Shown here piece after piece: positions 29,703-38,326 of a DNA stretch of 38,808 bases. Each line of letters opens with the position of its first letter. Within the stretch, counting starts at the first letter, position 1. Origin of the DNA: a virus; IMG/VR virus record IMGVR_UViG_3300046501_000669, positions 1 through 38,808 of that record. One strand, written 5' to 3'. Both the position numbers and the translations under genes were made by a program. The notes under the pieces are model-generated. The model worked only from the letters and a program-made list of their open reading frames with translations, was not told the origin of the DNA and ran no database searches.

Positions 29703-31253
29703 ATGTCCCTACTCGACACGTTCACCGTGCTGTTCGAAGGCGACACCCGCAGCGTCGAGGTAGGCGCGAAGCAATCTGAAGACGCCGCTGACAAGCTCCT
29801 GAAAAAGCTCAAAGACACCGACAAGGTCGCCGGACAAACCGGCCAGTCGTTCGTGGGGTTCGCCACCAAGGCGCTTGGCGCGCTCACGGCCGCGCTGAGC
29901 GTTGGCCAGGTGATCAGCAGCACCATCGGCCGTGCCTCCGATATCCACCTGATGAACCAGACTGCAGAATCGATTGGCGTAGCCGTGGACGAAATGGACG
30001 CTTTCCGGCGCTCAGTCGAGGACACGGGCGGTTCGGCACAAGGCGCACAGAGCACGCTGGAGAAGATGGCGCAGGCGATGGGTTCGGCCATGACCGACGT
30101 CAATTCAAGTCAGGCCAAGACCTTCGCCAATATGGGGATCAGCCTCAAGGACGCGGATGGAAAGGCCAAAGATGCCGTCGCCGGGTTATTAGAGGTGGCG
30201 GGAGCCATCGAGGGAATGGACAAAAGTGAGGCGCGTTTCAAGATCCGCAGCCTGGGTATTGAGGACAGTAAGAGCATCGAACTGATCCTCAAGGGCCGTA
30301 AGGAAATCGAACAGATGACCAAAGCTCACAAAGAGCAGGGTGTGGTCACCAAGGAGGTGGCGCTGCAGGCGGCACGTCTGGACGACGGAATGAACAAGCT
30401 GCGCGGCGGCCTTGATCGAGCCGGTCTGGGGATTACCGATGCGTTGTTACCGGCAATCATCAAGGGCATTGAATGGCTCACGAAGATCGTTGACTGGGCG
30501 AACGAGCATCAAAACGTGGTGGTGGGCTTCTTCACCTTCATCGCTGCTGCCGTTGCCGCGTTCTATCTGCCCACCATGGTCTCGGCCGCTGCTGCGACAC
30601 TGGCGGCAACCTGGCCGATCATCGCGATAGGCGCGGCTGTCGCCGCTGTGGCTGCGCTGTTTGCGCTGGCTTACGACGACATCATGAATTTCATCGATGG
30701 CAATGATTCGCTGATCGGCCAGGTATTCGAGAAGTATCCGGCGGTCAAAGAGGTGGTATTCACCATCATTGATGCCTTCAAACAGCTGGGAAGCATCGTT
30801 ACTGGAATTTGGGACATGATCATCCTCGGCTTTCGTCAGGTGGTCGACTTCGTGAGTACTGGCGTTCGGCAGATCGCAGACGGCATCAGCACGGTTGCCA
30901 GTTTCTTCGGGATCGGCAGTGCGCAGGACGAGGAGGCCCCGAAGAACAGACCAGCGTTGCCCAGTGGCAGTGGCCAATCCGCTGAAGACGTTCCGATGGT
31001 TCCGGCGCTTGAAGGTCTGCAGCAGGGCCGGCAAGCACTCGCCAGCGCCAATGCCTCTCCGCTGAACTCCACCACCAGCACAGCCATCAGCAATTCAGTG
31101 GCGGCCAGCAAGGAAACCAACGTTCAGGTGGGTGAGGTTGTGGTCAATACCCAGGCAACAGACGCGAAGAGTATTGCTGGCGACATCCATGGCGAATTGA
31201 GTTCACAGCTCAAGCAGCTTGATTCTGAATTTTCCACCGGGGTAGACCGCTAA
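29703..31253 (+). CDS. Tail tape measure protein
   Basis: 516 residues. Long helical N-terminal half, TAESIGVAVDEMDAFRRSVEDTGGSAQGAQ (typical of tape measures), then two hydrophobic segments (residues about 277-335, FFTFIAAAVAAFYLPTM and IIAIGAAVAAVAALFALAY) and a low-complexity tail. It sets tail length and may insert in the host membrane during ejection. Its length would give a rather short tail. Confidence 0.92.
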   Translation: MSLLDTFTVLFEGDTRSVEVGAKQSEDAADKLLKKLKDTDKVAGQTGQSFVGFATKALGALTAALSVGQVISSTIGRASDIHLMNQTAESIGVAVDEMDAFRRSVEDTGGSAQGAQSTLEKMAQAMGSAMTDVNSSQAKTFANMGISLKDADGKAKDAVAGLLEVAGAIEGMDKSEARFKIRSLGIEDSKSIELILKGRKEIEQMTKAHKEQGVVTKEVALQAARLDDGMNKLRGGLDRAGLGITDALLPAIIKGIEWLTKIVDWANEHQNVVVGFFTFIAAAVAAFYLPTMVSAAAATLAATWPIIAIGAAVAAVAALFALAYDDIMNFIDGNDSLIGQVFEKYPAVKEVVFTIIDAFKQLGSIVTGIWDMIILGFRQVVDFVSTGVRQIADGISTVASFFGIGSAQDEEAPKNRPALPSGSGQSAEDVPMVPALEGLQQGRQALASANASPLNSTTSTAISNSVAASKETNVQVGEVVVNTQATDAKSIAGDIHGELSSQLKQLDSEFSTGVDR

Positions 31254-31801
31254 TGGCTCAGACGGATCTATCGGTGCGCGAGTCGGCGCAAGACCTGGTA
31301 GCGATTCTGGATGCGCAGAACTTCCAGCCCTTGTTCCAAACTGCCAACCCAATGCAGGTCAACGTTCGGGAAACGGCAAAGCTGACCACCTTTGCGGTGG
31401 AGGACGGTACCCGGCGCACGGATCACCGCGTGATAGACCCCGTAGAAATAAGCCTGCCTCTGTTGCTGGTCCAAGACTCCCGGAATGTCTTCGAAGCATT
31501 GCGCCAAGCCTGGCTGGATGGCACAGAATTAGTCGTTCAGACCAAGGTGCGCAGCTATCCGCGCATGATGATTTCCGAAATTCCCCACGACGAAACTCCA
31601 GATCAGGGCGAATCGATACCTGTAGCGGTTAGGCTGCTGGAAGTCACCGTGATAACACCGGAATACGGAGAGCTGCCTCCCCGGAAAGTCGCCAATAAAG
31701 CCCAGGCAAGCACCACAAAAAAGGGCAACCAGCAGACCACCCAGACGTCCGAGGCAAACCAGAAGAAAGCCAGCTTCCTGCATGGAGTATTCAACCAGTG
31801 A
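31253..31801 (+). CDS. Dit-like baseplate protein
   Basis: 182 residues, TAATG overlap with the tape measure. The core (RTDHRVIDPVEISLPLLL, DSRNVFEALRQAW, VRLLEVTVITPEYGELPPRK) matches the Dit-like N-terminal domain of myovirus baseplates; C-terminus low-complexity (K, Q, T). It connects tube and hub. Confidence 0.82.
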   Translation: MAQTDLSVRESAQDLVAILDAQNFQPLFQTANPMQVNVRETAKLTTFAVEDGTRRTDHRVIDPVEISLPLLLVQDSRNVFEALRQAWLDGTELVVQTKVRSYPRMMISEIPHDETPDQGESIPVAVRLLEVTVITPEYGELPPRKVANKAQASTTKKGNQQTTQTSEANQKKASFLHGVFNQ

Positions 31802-32100
31802 GGGATATCCCACTCAGCACCGTTCCCAACCAACAACTGAACGTTACCCTAGATGGCATTCGTTGGACGTTGACCCTCAAGGTCGCGGCTAACGTCATGT
31901 TTGCCGACATCGATCGTAATGACGACTCGGTCCTGCTGGGGCAGCGGCTGGTCGCCGGTGCGCCGTTGCTCCCCTATGGATATCTGTCTGGTGATGGCAA
32001 TTTCTGGTTCTTGACCGAAAACGAGGAAATGCCGTGGTGGGAGCGCTTCGGCATCGACCAGTTGCTGGTCTACGCCTCACCAGGAGAACTCGATGCTTGA
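31798..32100 (+). CDS. Baseplate plug protein
   Basis: 100 residues, GTG start overlapping the previous stop. IPLSTVPNQQLNVTLDGIRW and LLGQRLVAGAPLLPYGY match the small plug proteins seen between Dit-like and hub genes in contractile-tail baseplates. Confidence 0.8.
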   Translation: MRDIPLSTVPNQQLNVTLDGIRWTLTLKVAANVMFADIDRNDDSVLLGQRLVAGAPLLPYGYLSGDGNFWFLTENEEMPWWERFGIDQLLVYASPGELDA

Positions 32101-32908
32101 TTTAAGACGCATCCGGATTGGTATAGAAGTGAACGGCAGGATCAATTACTACGAAGGGCTCAGGGTCAAAGCCAGCGGCACCAAGTATGCCAATCCGCTG
32201 CAGAACGATTGCACCGTATCGATCACCGGCCTCAAGCAAGAAACCCGCGACTACCTGCTGACCGAAACCAGTCCGTTCAACGCCAATCGAACACCCAAGC
32301 GCCTGATCGTCGAGGTTGGCCGCAGGTCCACCGGCCTGTTCAGGTTGTTCCTGGGCGACATCGAAAGCGCCGAGCCCAGCAGCCCACCCGACATTGAATT
32401 GACCATCAAAGCTAAAACCCAGTTAGCGGCAGCCGGCAAGTTGGTAGCCAATGCCGGTGGCTCGTCGACCTCGCTCTCAACCTTGGCGCAAACCGTCGCC
32501 AAAGACATGGGGTTATCGTTGGATTTCCAGGCGAAGGATCGCAACATTGCCAGCTACAGCCATACCGGCGCGGCGCTAAAACAGGTCGAAAAACTGCAGG
32601 CCGCTGGCGGAGTTTCGGCTTACATCGATGACGACAAACTGGTGGTGAAGGACGTGCTCGCGCCACTGAACGGTCGGATGCGTGTTTTGGGCATGAACTC
32701 CGGCATGGTCGGCATACCCAAGGCGACCGAGAAGGGTGCCAAGGTCACCTATCTGATCGATCCCGAAACCGCAATCGGTGGCGGGTTGCGGCTTGATTCC
32801 AAACTGAACACCGCCATGAATGGCGATTACGTCATCAATCAGCTGTCATTTGACGCCCAAAGCCACGACGACCCTTTCTTCTACACCGCGCTGATAACCC
32901 GACTATGA
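32093..32908 (+). CDS. Baseplate hub protein
   Basis: 271 residues, overlapping the plug gene by eight bases. GLRVKASGTKYANPLQNDCTV and the LTETSPFN ... RLIVEVGR-type blocks fit the gpD/gp27-like hub proteins; ends YTALITRL. It holds the spike at the tube end. Confidence 0.82.
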   Translation: MLDLRRIRIGIEVNGRINYYEGLRVKASGTKYANPLQNDCTVSITGLKQETRDYLLTETSPFNANRTPKRLIVEVGRRSTGLFRLFLGDIESAEPSSPPDIELTIKAKTQLAAAGKLVANAGGSSTSLSTLAQTVAKDMGLSLDFQAKDRNIASYSHTGAALKQVEKLQAAGGVSAYIDDDKLVVKDVLAPLNGRMRVLGMNSGMVGIPKATEKGAKVTYLIDPETAIGGGLRLDSKLNTAMNGDYVINQLSFDAQSHDDPFFYTALITRL

Positions 32909-33627
32909 CGCTGCAGAAACCCAATTCCGATCAGGCGAGCGAAGGCAGCCTGGCTGGAGGGCTCAAGGACGCCTTGAATAAGTGGTTAATGGGCGTCGAT
33001 GACATGTTGCCTGCCCGAGTGATCAGCTACGACGACACAACGAATCGCGCCGTGATTCAGCCCATTGTGATGATCGGGGCAACCGACGGGAGCAAACTAT
33101 CCCGAGCGCAGGTCGCCAATGTGCCGGTATATCGCTTCGGCGGTGGCGGCTTTTTCATCCGATTTCCGATCAAGAAAGGTGATCTCGGCTGGCTCAAGGC
33201 CAATGACCGGGATATCAGTCTGATCATGCAGTCTGGCGGCGGCGAGGAGTGGCCCAACACTCGACGTCTGCATTCGTTTAGCGATGCCATGTTCTTCCCG
33301 GACACCTTCAAACAATGGGTAATAGGCGGGGCCAATGCCGATGCGCTGGTGATCCAGACTCTCGATGGTTCGGTGTGCCTTTCACTGCATGCAGGAAAAT
33401 TTCGTATCGAATCGCCCATGGGCGAGATCATCACCAGCGGTGCCCTGAGCATTGAGGCGGGCGACGTGTCTATCCAGGCCGGAGCCGTCGCGATTGATGC
33501 CGGTGCCGTGGCGATCACCAGCGGCACGCTGACCCATAACGGGATCAACGTCGGCGATACCCATATGCACGTCGGCCCACTAAGCGCGCCGCCTGGGCCT
33601 GTGACCCCAACCGGACCTCCATTGTGA
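32905..33627 (+). CDS. Gp138-type membrane-piercing spike
   Basis: 240 residues, ATGA overlap with the hub. N-terminal OB-fold-like part (MLPARVISYDDTTNRAVIQ, FIRFPIKKGDLGWL), then beta-helix-like repeats of DVSIQAGAVAIDAGAVAITS and the C-terminal THMHVGPLSAPPGPVTPTG. The HxH near the tip could bind a metal ion, as in other spike tips. Confidence 0.9.
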   Translation: MTLQKPNSDQASEGSLAGGLKDALNKWLMGVDDMLPARVISYDDTTNRAVIQPIVMIGATDGSKLSRAQVANVPVYRFGGGGFFIRFPIKKGDLGWLKANDRDISLIMQSGGGEEWPNTRRLHSFSDAMFFPDTFKQWVIGGANADALVIQTLDGSVCLSLHAGKFRIESPMGEIITSGALSIEAGDVSIQAGAVAIDAGAVAITSGTLTHNGINVGDTHMHVGPLSAPPGPVTPTGPPL

Positions 33628-33968
33628 AAACCTTCAAAACCGACCACACCTACGATCTGGTTTTGGGCAGCAACCATTCGCTGGTGGTGCACAACGACCT
33701 GGCTGCCGTCACCCAGTCTGCAGAGGAAAGCATGCGTACCCGTCTGGGTGAAATGATCCATAACGTGGATCAAGGCATACCGTTTGATTCAGTGCTCTGG
33801 GGCGGCACTCCCAACGTGGCGCAATTCGAAGCCTCCGGCCGCGCGCGGTTGATGCAGGTTCCTAACGTACTGCAAGTGGCCTCATTCACTGCCCGCATGA
33901 GCGGCGAGGTGCTGGGCTACGTCGCAACCATCAAAACCCCTTGGGGCGAGGTAACCCTCAGTGGCTAG
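33624..33968 (+). CDS. gp25-like baseplate wedge protein
   Basis: 114 residues, overlapping the spike by four bases. Features VTQSAEESMRTRLGEMIHNVDQGIPFD and the short C-terminal strands fit the gp25/lysozyme-like W family, the sheath-initiation wedge of contractile tails. Confidence 0.87.
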   Translation: MKTFKTDHTYDLVLGSNHSLVVHNDLAAVTQSAEESMRTRLGEMIHNVDQGIPFDSVLWGGTPNVAQFEASGRARLMQVPNVLQVASFTARMSGEVLGYVATIKTPWGEVTLSG

Positions 33969-35151
33969 TTTCCAATACATCACATCGCAAGGCGTCATCG
34001 TTCCAGATACCGCCGACATTCGTGAACAGGTAATTTCCGAATGGAAGGCCGCCTTCGGCCAGGATCTGGACACCAACCCTGAAACCCCGCAAGGGGTCAT
34101 GATCACCGCAGAAATCGAAACCCGTGATAGCGTGGCCCGCAACAATGCCGATCTCGCCAACCAGATAAACCCGGATCTGGCCGGTGGCGTCTTTCTCGAT
34201 GCCATCTGGTCACTGACTCGGGGTGGGCGACTGGCAGCAACCCGGTCTGTTGTCACCGGCGTCATTCTGACCGGCCAATCCGGCACGAATATCGAGCAGG
34301 GCGCGCAGGCCTCAGTAGACGGTTCCGGCGACATATTTGAACTGGTGGCCACTGTAACCATCGGCGATGATCATCAAGCGTTGGGCACCTTTCGTGCCTT
34401 GGACTTCGGACCTATCAAGGCTCCTGCAGGGCAGCTGAAAAATATCGTTTCCGGGGTATTGGGCTGGGAAACCATCACCAATCCTGCTAATGCGGTGGAG
34501 GGAAGGCTCAAAGAGTCCGATATCGCAGCAAGGCGTCGGCGTCGCAACACCCTGGCATTGCAGTCCGTAGCATTGTCCGAGGCGATCATTTCCCGGCTGT
34601 ATGACACCGAGGGCGTGGCGTCTCTGTCGTACAGGGAGAACATCAGCAACGTCCCGGCCGTCATCGATGGCGTCGAGCTGAAGCCTCATAGCATCTATGT
34701 TTGCGTCGACGGTGGCAGCGATCTCGACGTGGCTCAAGCATTGCTTGATACCAAAAGCCTCGGTGCTGGCTGGAATGGCAGTGTCAGCATCTCTGTGACC
34801 GACGACGCAAGCGGACAGCCTTATCGGGTCGAGTTCGACCGGCCGGAAGTCGTCCCGATATTCATCCGCGTGGCTGCAAGATTCAACAACCTCGACGGTC
34901 AGCGGGTCATCCCTGACGCAATCATGACCTACGTTACCGGTGGGCTCGAAGGGGACGCTGGCTTTGTCGTGGGCAACGACGTTTCACCGTTTGAACTGGC
35001 AAGTGCAGTGAATCAGGTAGAGCCGCGCATATTCGTCAAGAAGGTCGAGATATCGACTGATGGAGAGGTGTGGGTAAGCGACGTTCTACCGATCAGCATT
35101 CAGCAAAAAGCCCAGACTTACCCGAGCTCCATTCAGGTATTTCCCGTATGA
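33961..35151 (+). CDS. Baseplate J/gp47-like protein
   Basis: 396 residues. N-terminal QVISEWKAAFGQDLDTNPETPQG, central RLKESDIAARRRRRNTLALQS and the C-terminal baseplate J fold (VPIFIRVAARFNNLDGQ) identify it. Main wedge component linking hub to fibres. Confidence 0.9.
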   Translation: MASFQYITSQGVIVPDTADIREQVISEWKAAFGQDLDTNPETPQGVMITAEIETRDSVARNNADLANQINPDLAGGVFLDAIWSLTRGGRLAATRSVVTGVILTGQSGTNIEQGAQASVDGSGDIFELVATVTIGDDHQALGTFRALDFGPIKAPAGQLKNIVSGVLGWETITNPANAVEGRLKESDIAARRRRRNTLALQSVALSEAIISRLYDTEGVASLSYRENISNVPAVIDGVELKPHSIYVCVDGGSDLDVAQALLDTKSLGAGWNGSVSISVTDDASGQPYRVEFDRPEVVPIFIRVAARFNNLDGQRVIPDAIMTYVTGGLEGDAGFVVGNDVSPFELASAVNQVEPRIFVKKVEISTDGEVWVSDVLPISIQQKAQTYPSSIQVFPV

Positions 35152-35810
35152 GCAGTCGTCGTATTCAGGCCATCCAATGCAGTGTAGATGCGATGAAGGC
35201 CCTGCTTTGGCAGTACGACAACGCCCAGAGGCTGAAGACGCTCATTGCCCTGAAACAGCATTGGTATACGGAAAACCTGTGCGAGTTTTGGGCGAACTGG
35301 ATCCGTGACGTTTTCGACCCGCGCACGGCCAATGACTTCGGCCTGGGCATCTGGGCAAGAATCCTAGATATCTCGCTCGGCGTGGATGTTCCGAGTAGCA
35401 GGGAAAAAGAGGCGTTTGGATTTGGTGATGCCCACAGCAACTTCGGCAACGGCAACTTCGCTAGGGCCGAAGCTGGTCAATTGTCACTGACCACAGAGCA
35501 AAAAAGGATGGTGATCAGGCTTCGTTATTTCCAGCTGACGAGCCGGGGCACAGTTCCTGAGATAAACGCATTCCTCAAAGAGCTTTTCGGCACGTCCGGG
35601 CGGGTGTTTGTCGCCGACCCTTTGGACATGACCATCGCTATTTACTTCTTTTCGTTCGAGCCCGGAAGTGAGTTGGCTTTAATTCTGGAGAAGTATGACT
35701 TGCTCCCGCGTCCGGCCACGGTTGGCGCTGAATATGTGGTGCAAGTCAAACCAAGCTGGGGATTCGGCATTCATCATTTAAATTTTATGCATGGCAATTT
35801 TGGAGTTTAG
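35148..35810 (+). CDS. DUF2612 baseplate/tail protein (gpI-like)
   Basis: 220 residues from the ATG in the ATGA overlap at 35148. DUF2612 features: WYTENLCEFWANWIRDVFDPRTAND, GLGIWARILDI, MVIRLRYFQLTSRGTVPEIN and the end WGFGIHHLNFMHGNFGV. It would sit between baseplate J and fibre. Confidence 0.88.
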   Translation: MSSRRIQAIQCSVDAMKALLWQYDNAQRLKTLIALKQHWYTENLCEFWANWIRDVFDPRTANDFGLGIWARILDISLGVDVPSSREKEAFGFGDAHSNFGNGNFARAEAGQLSLTTEQKRMVIRLRYFQLTSRGTVPEINAFLKELFGTSGRVFVADPLDMTIAIYFFSFEPGSELALILEKYDLLPRPATVGAEYVVQVKPSWGFGIHHLNFMHGNFGV

Positions 35811-35812
35811 TA

Positions 35813-36826
35813 ATGGCGAAGTTTTTCAAATTCCCTTGGGCGACGCAGGGCGACAAAGCTTCGCCACCTGACGCGCTGCAATCTGATGGAAGCTTCAGTT
35901 ACTTCCAAGGGTATGGTTTTGATTATGAACGCCCAAATACCGATGCCAACTACAAGCCCATCGACCGGGAAGGCATGAATGGGTTATTTCACGATATCAC
36001 CGAAGCGGTGGGAGAATTGCAACGCCAAGGCGCACCGTCCTTCACACCAGACGCAGCGCCTTACCTAGATGGCTCTATCGTCCGGCATGCAGGAGCAAAT
36101 TGGCTCAGCAGTGCAGATGACAACAACACTGAGCCTGGGTTGCCCGGATCAAAATGGGCAAATTTCGGCGTCGGTGCGGACGTTGGTGATGTGAAAACAG
36201 TCGCGACCGAATCACCGCCCTACGGCTGGTTGAAGTGCAATGGCGAAGAGGTCTCCCGCACTGAATATGCTGCTTTGTATGCTGCTATCGGAACTCGTTT
36301 TGGTACTGGGGATGGCACTGATACATTCAATCTGCCGGATCTGCGTGGGGAGTTTGTAAGAGGTTGGGATGATGAGCGGGGGATTGACGCCGACCGCGTG
36401 CTCGGGACCGCGCAAGCGGGGCAGAACGCGTCGCACACTCACAACGCTACCGCAGCCACTGCGGGGGGGCACTCACATACAGGTTCGACGGCTGATGCAG
36501 GTTCACACCTCCATAGCTTTAGTGCAGATACCGATACCCAAGGTGCTCATACCCATGCAATGCCTCGCGCGATAAACGCCGAAGTCGGCATCGGAGGGCC
36601 AAATATCACAACAGCCAACGGCGCAGATGGAGCCACCGCTCAAAGCTTTGGCGCCGGTGATCACCATCATAGCGTCGTCGGTGCAACCGCCCCGGATGGT
36701 TTGCATGCACACGCAATGGACCTGGACCCCGCGCCGGATCATACCCATGTGATTACAGTTCAATCGTCAGGTGCGACCGAGGGTAGGCCACGAAACATCG
36801 CACTGCTTTATGTGATCAAGTACTGA
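35813..36826 (+). CDS. Tail fibre with tail-collar domain
   Basis: 337 residues, right after the DUF2612 gene. N-terminal baseplate-attachment part (FKFPWATQGDKASPP, FQGYGFDYERP), then the tail-collar motif (GWLKCNGEEVSRTEYAALYA, FNLPDLRGEFVRGWDD) and a His-rich C-terminus with seven HxH motifs (HTH, HSH, HLH, HTH, HHH, HAH, HTH) ending ALLYVIKY. HxH motifs bind iron in some fibre trimers. No fibre chaperone gene follows. It should be the host-binding protein. Confidence 0.9.
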   Translation: MAKFFKFPWATQGDKASPPDALQSDGSFSYFQGYGFDYERPNTDANYKPIDREGMNGLFHDITEAVGELQRQGAPSFTPDAAPYLDGSIVRHAGANWLSSADDNNTEPGLPGSKWANFGVGADVGDVKTVATESPPYGWLKCNGEEVSRTEYAALYAAIGTRFGTGDGTDTFNLPDLRGEFVRGWDDERGIDADRVLGTAQAGQNASHTHNATAATAGGHSHTGSTADAGSHLHSFSADTDTQGAHTHAMPRAINAEVGIGGPNITTANGADGATAQSFGAGDHHHSVVGATAPDGLHAHAMDLDPAPDHTHVITVQSSGATEGRPRNIALLYVIKY

Positions 36827-36830
36827 AACT

Positions 36831-37652
36831 TCAAGGCGTGAGCATAAGCCTGACCTGATCGAGCTTGACCTTCGGGATAACGCGCTCCGGAGCTTTTGAG
36901 TTGAGCGATAAATTGAATACTTGAAAATCAACATCCACAACGCGCTCAGACATTAATTCTAAAGAAGGCAAGATTCGCGATTGGAAGTGCTGATCCAGAC
37001 CGCACGGTGAACACTTGTCTGTAGGCTTCTCATAGAATCGACCGGCAGACTGGTCGAGGTCAAAACCCACCAGAAACACCTGATTGAAGCCTACGTGATA
37101 AGCCAGCTGCAGCGCCAGGTACATGACTGTTCTGGCGTCGAAGAAGCCATGGTCCATATCCTTGCTGAATCCGATATCCCTGCATCGTTTGCTCAGCAGC
37201 GAACGCTTCCTCACCAGTGCCGGATTCTTTTTGAAAAGCGCAGCCACTGAGCGCCTCGGAGCTTTCTTCAGTGTATACACGCAACCGCTTGGCTTGGCTC
37301 GCAACGCAGAAAGCTGATCGGCCCACAGGGCTACGTTCTCGCTAATCTGCATTGCTGTTGCGAATAGGTCCGGCTGCTGGTTAGCAAAATCCCTATCGGT
37401 ACACACGTAGAAAAACGGACTGATCCCGGTATTGGCAAACTTTGAGACTGCACCATTCATGGTGATCATTGGGATATCTGCAAAATCACCAAGCGGAATA
37501 CCTTTTGCAGACGCGCCTGAGGCAATGATGAACACCGGGCCATTCTTCACGCCACGGCAACGGCTGAAGTCATGAGCGATTTGGATGGTTTTTAAGTCGC
37601 GATTGCTCGCCACCTGAAGATCTTCAGAGACGTCGATGGGATTGCTGGACAT
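36831..37652 (-). CDS. LPS core/modification enzyme candidate
   Basis: 273 residues, leftward, its stop four bases from the fibre stop. The N-terminal block GPVFIIASGASAKGIPLGDF and later MYLALQLAYHVGFNQVFLVGFDL have the pattern of DUF115/lipopolysaccharide-core biosynthesis proteins, a nucleotide-sugar-type fold. It may alter the LPS of the lysogen and block superinfection (seroconversion). Activity and substrate are inferred, not visible. Confidence 0.7.
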   Translation of the reverse strand: MSSNPIDVSEDLQVASNRDLKTIQIAHDFSRCRGVKNGPVFIIASGASAKGIPLGDFADIPMITMNGAVSKFANTGISPFFYVCTDRDFANQQPDLFATAMQISENVALWADQLSALRAKPSGCVYTLKKAPRRSVAALFKKNPALVRKRSLLSKRCRDIGFSKDMDHGFFDARTVMYLALQLAYHVGFNQVFLVGFDLDQSAGRFYEKPTDKCSPCGLDQHFQSRILPSLELMSERVVDVDFQVFNLSLNSKAPERVIPKVKLDQVRLMLTP

Positions 37653-37841
37653 AACATTTCCGCAATTAAAACGATGTGGTGGTAATTAATTAACGCTGGT
37701 CTTACATGATCGATGGGGTACCGATACTCGGTATGTAGGACGATTCCGTGTGTCGTGTGGGATGCGTCTGTGCAACCGCTATAAGCAGTCGCCGCTAACG
37801 CGCCTGCGAGAATCCCACCGCCTGAAACTAACTAACCTCTG

Positions 37842-37857
37842 ACCCACTGTTGTGGGT
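37842..37857 (+). terminator. Hairpin before endolysin
   Basis: ACCCAC / GTGGGT with a TGTT loop, followed by an AT-rich stretch. It lies 23 bases before the endolysin start, inside its leader, and could be a weak terminator or translational control hairpin. The rest of 37653-37879 shows no gene. Confidence 0.35.
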
Positions 37858-37879
37858 AGCTTTATTGGAGAACGAGCCA

Positions 37880-38326
37880 ATGACGCCACCTCGTGGCCTG
37901 CGCAATAACAATCCCGGCAACATTGACTACAACCCCCGCAATGCCTGGCAAGGCCAGATCGGGATGGAGGAGGGTACGCCTAGACCACGGTTTGCCCGCT
38001 TTGACAGTCCGGAAAATGGCATACGGGCACTGGGCAAACTGCTGCTCAACTATCGCGGCAAGGACGGTATGCCCGATGTCGGCTCCCATGGCATTGATAC
38101 CGTGCTGGAAACAGTCAACCGTTGGGCACCAGTAAATGAAAATGACACCGTCGCCTACGCCAAAGCGGTGGCCGCTCGCCTGGGCGTAAAGCCAACCGAT
38201 CGCATCGACATTCAAAACCCGAACGTACTCCGTGAAGTCGTCTTGGGAATCATCGTCCACGAGAACGGCGGCAACCCTTACTCGGCTGCCATCATCGATG
38301 AGGGTGTCAGGCGGGCTTTGATATGA
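37880..38326 (+). CDS. Endolysin / peptidoglycan hydrolase
   Basis: 148 residues from ATG 37880 (GGAG nine bases upstream). LRNNNPGNIDYNPRNAWQG and FARFDSPENGIRALGKLLLNYRGK, with NRWAPVNENDTVAYAKAV, are typical of a phage cell-wall hydrolase family common in Pseudomonas prophages. It precedes Rz. No signal peptide, so it depends on the holin. Confidence 0.8.
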   Translation: MTPPRGLRNNNPGNIDYNPRNAWQGQIGMEEGTPRPRFARFDSPENGIRALGKLLLNYRGKDGMPDVGSHGIDTVLETVNRWAPVNENDTVAYAKAVAARLGVKPTDRIDIQNPNVLREVVLGIIVHENGGNPYSAAIIDEGVRRALI

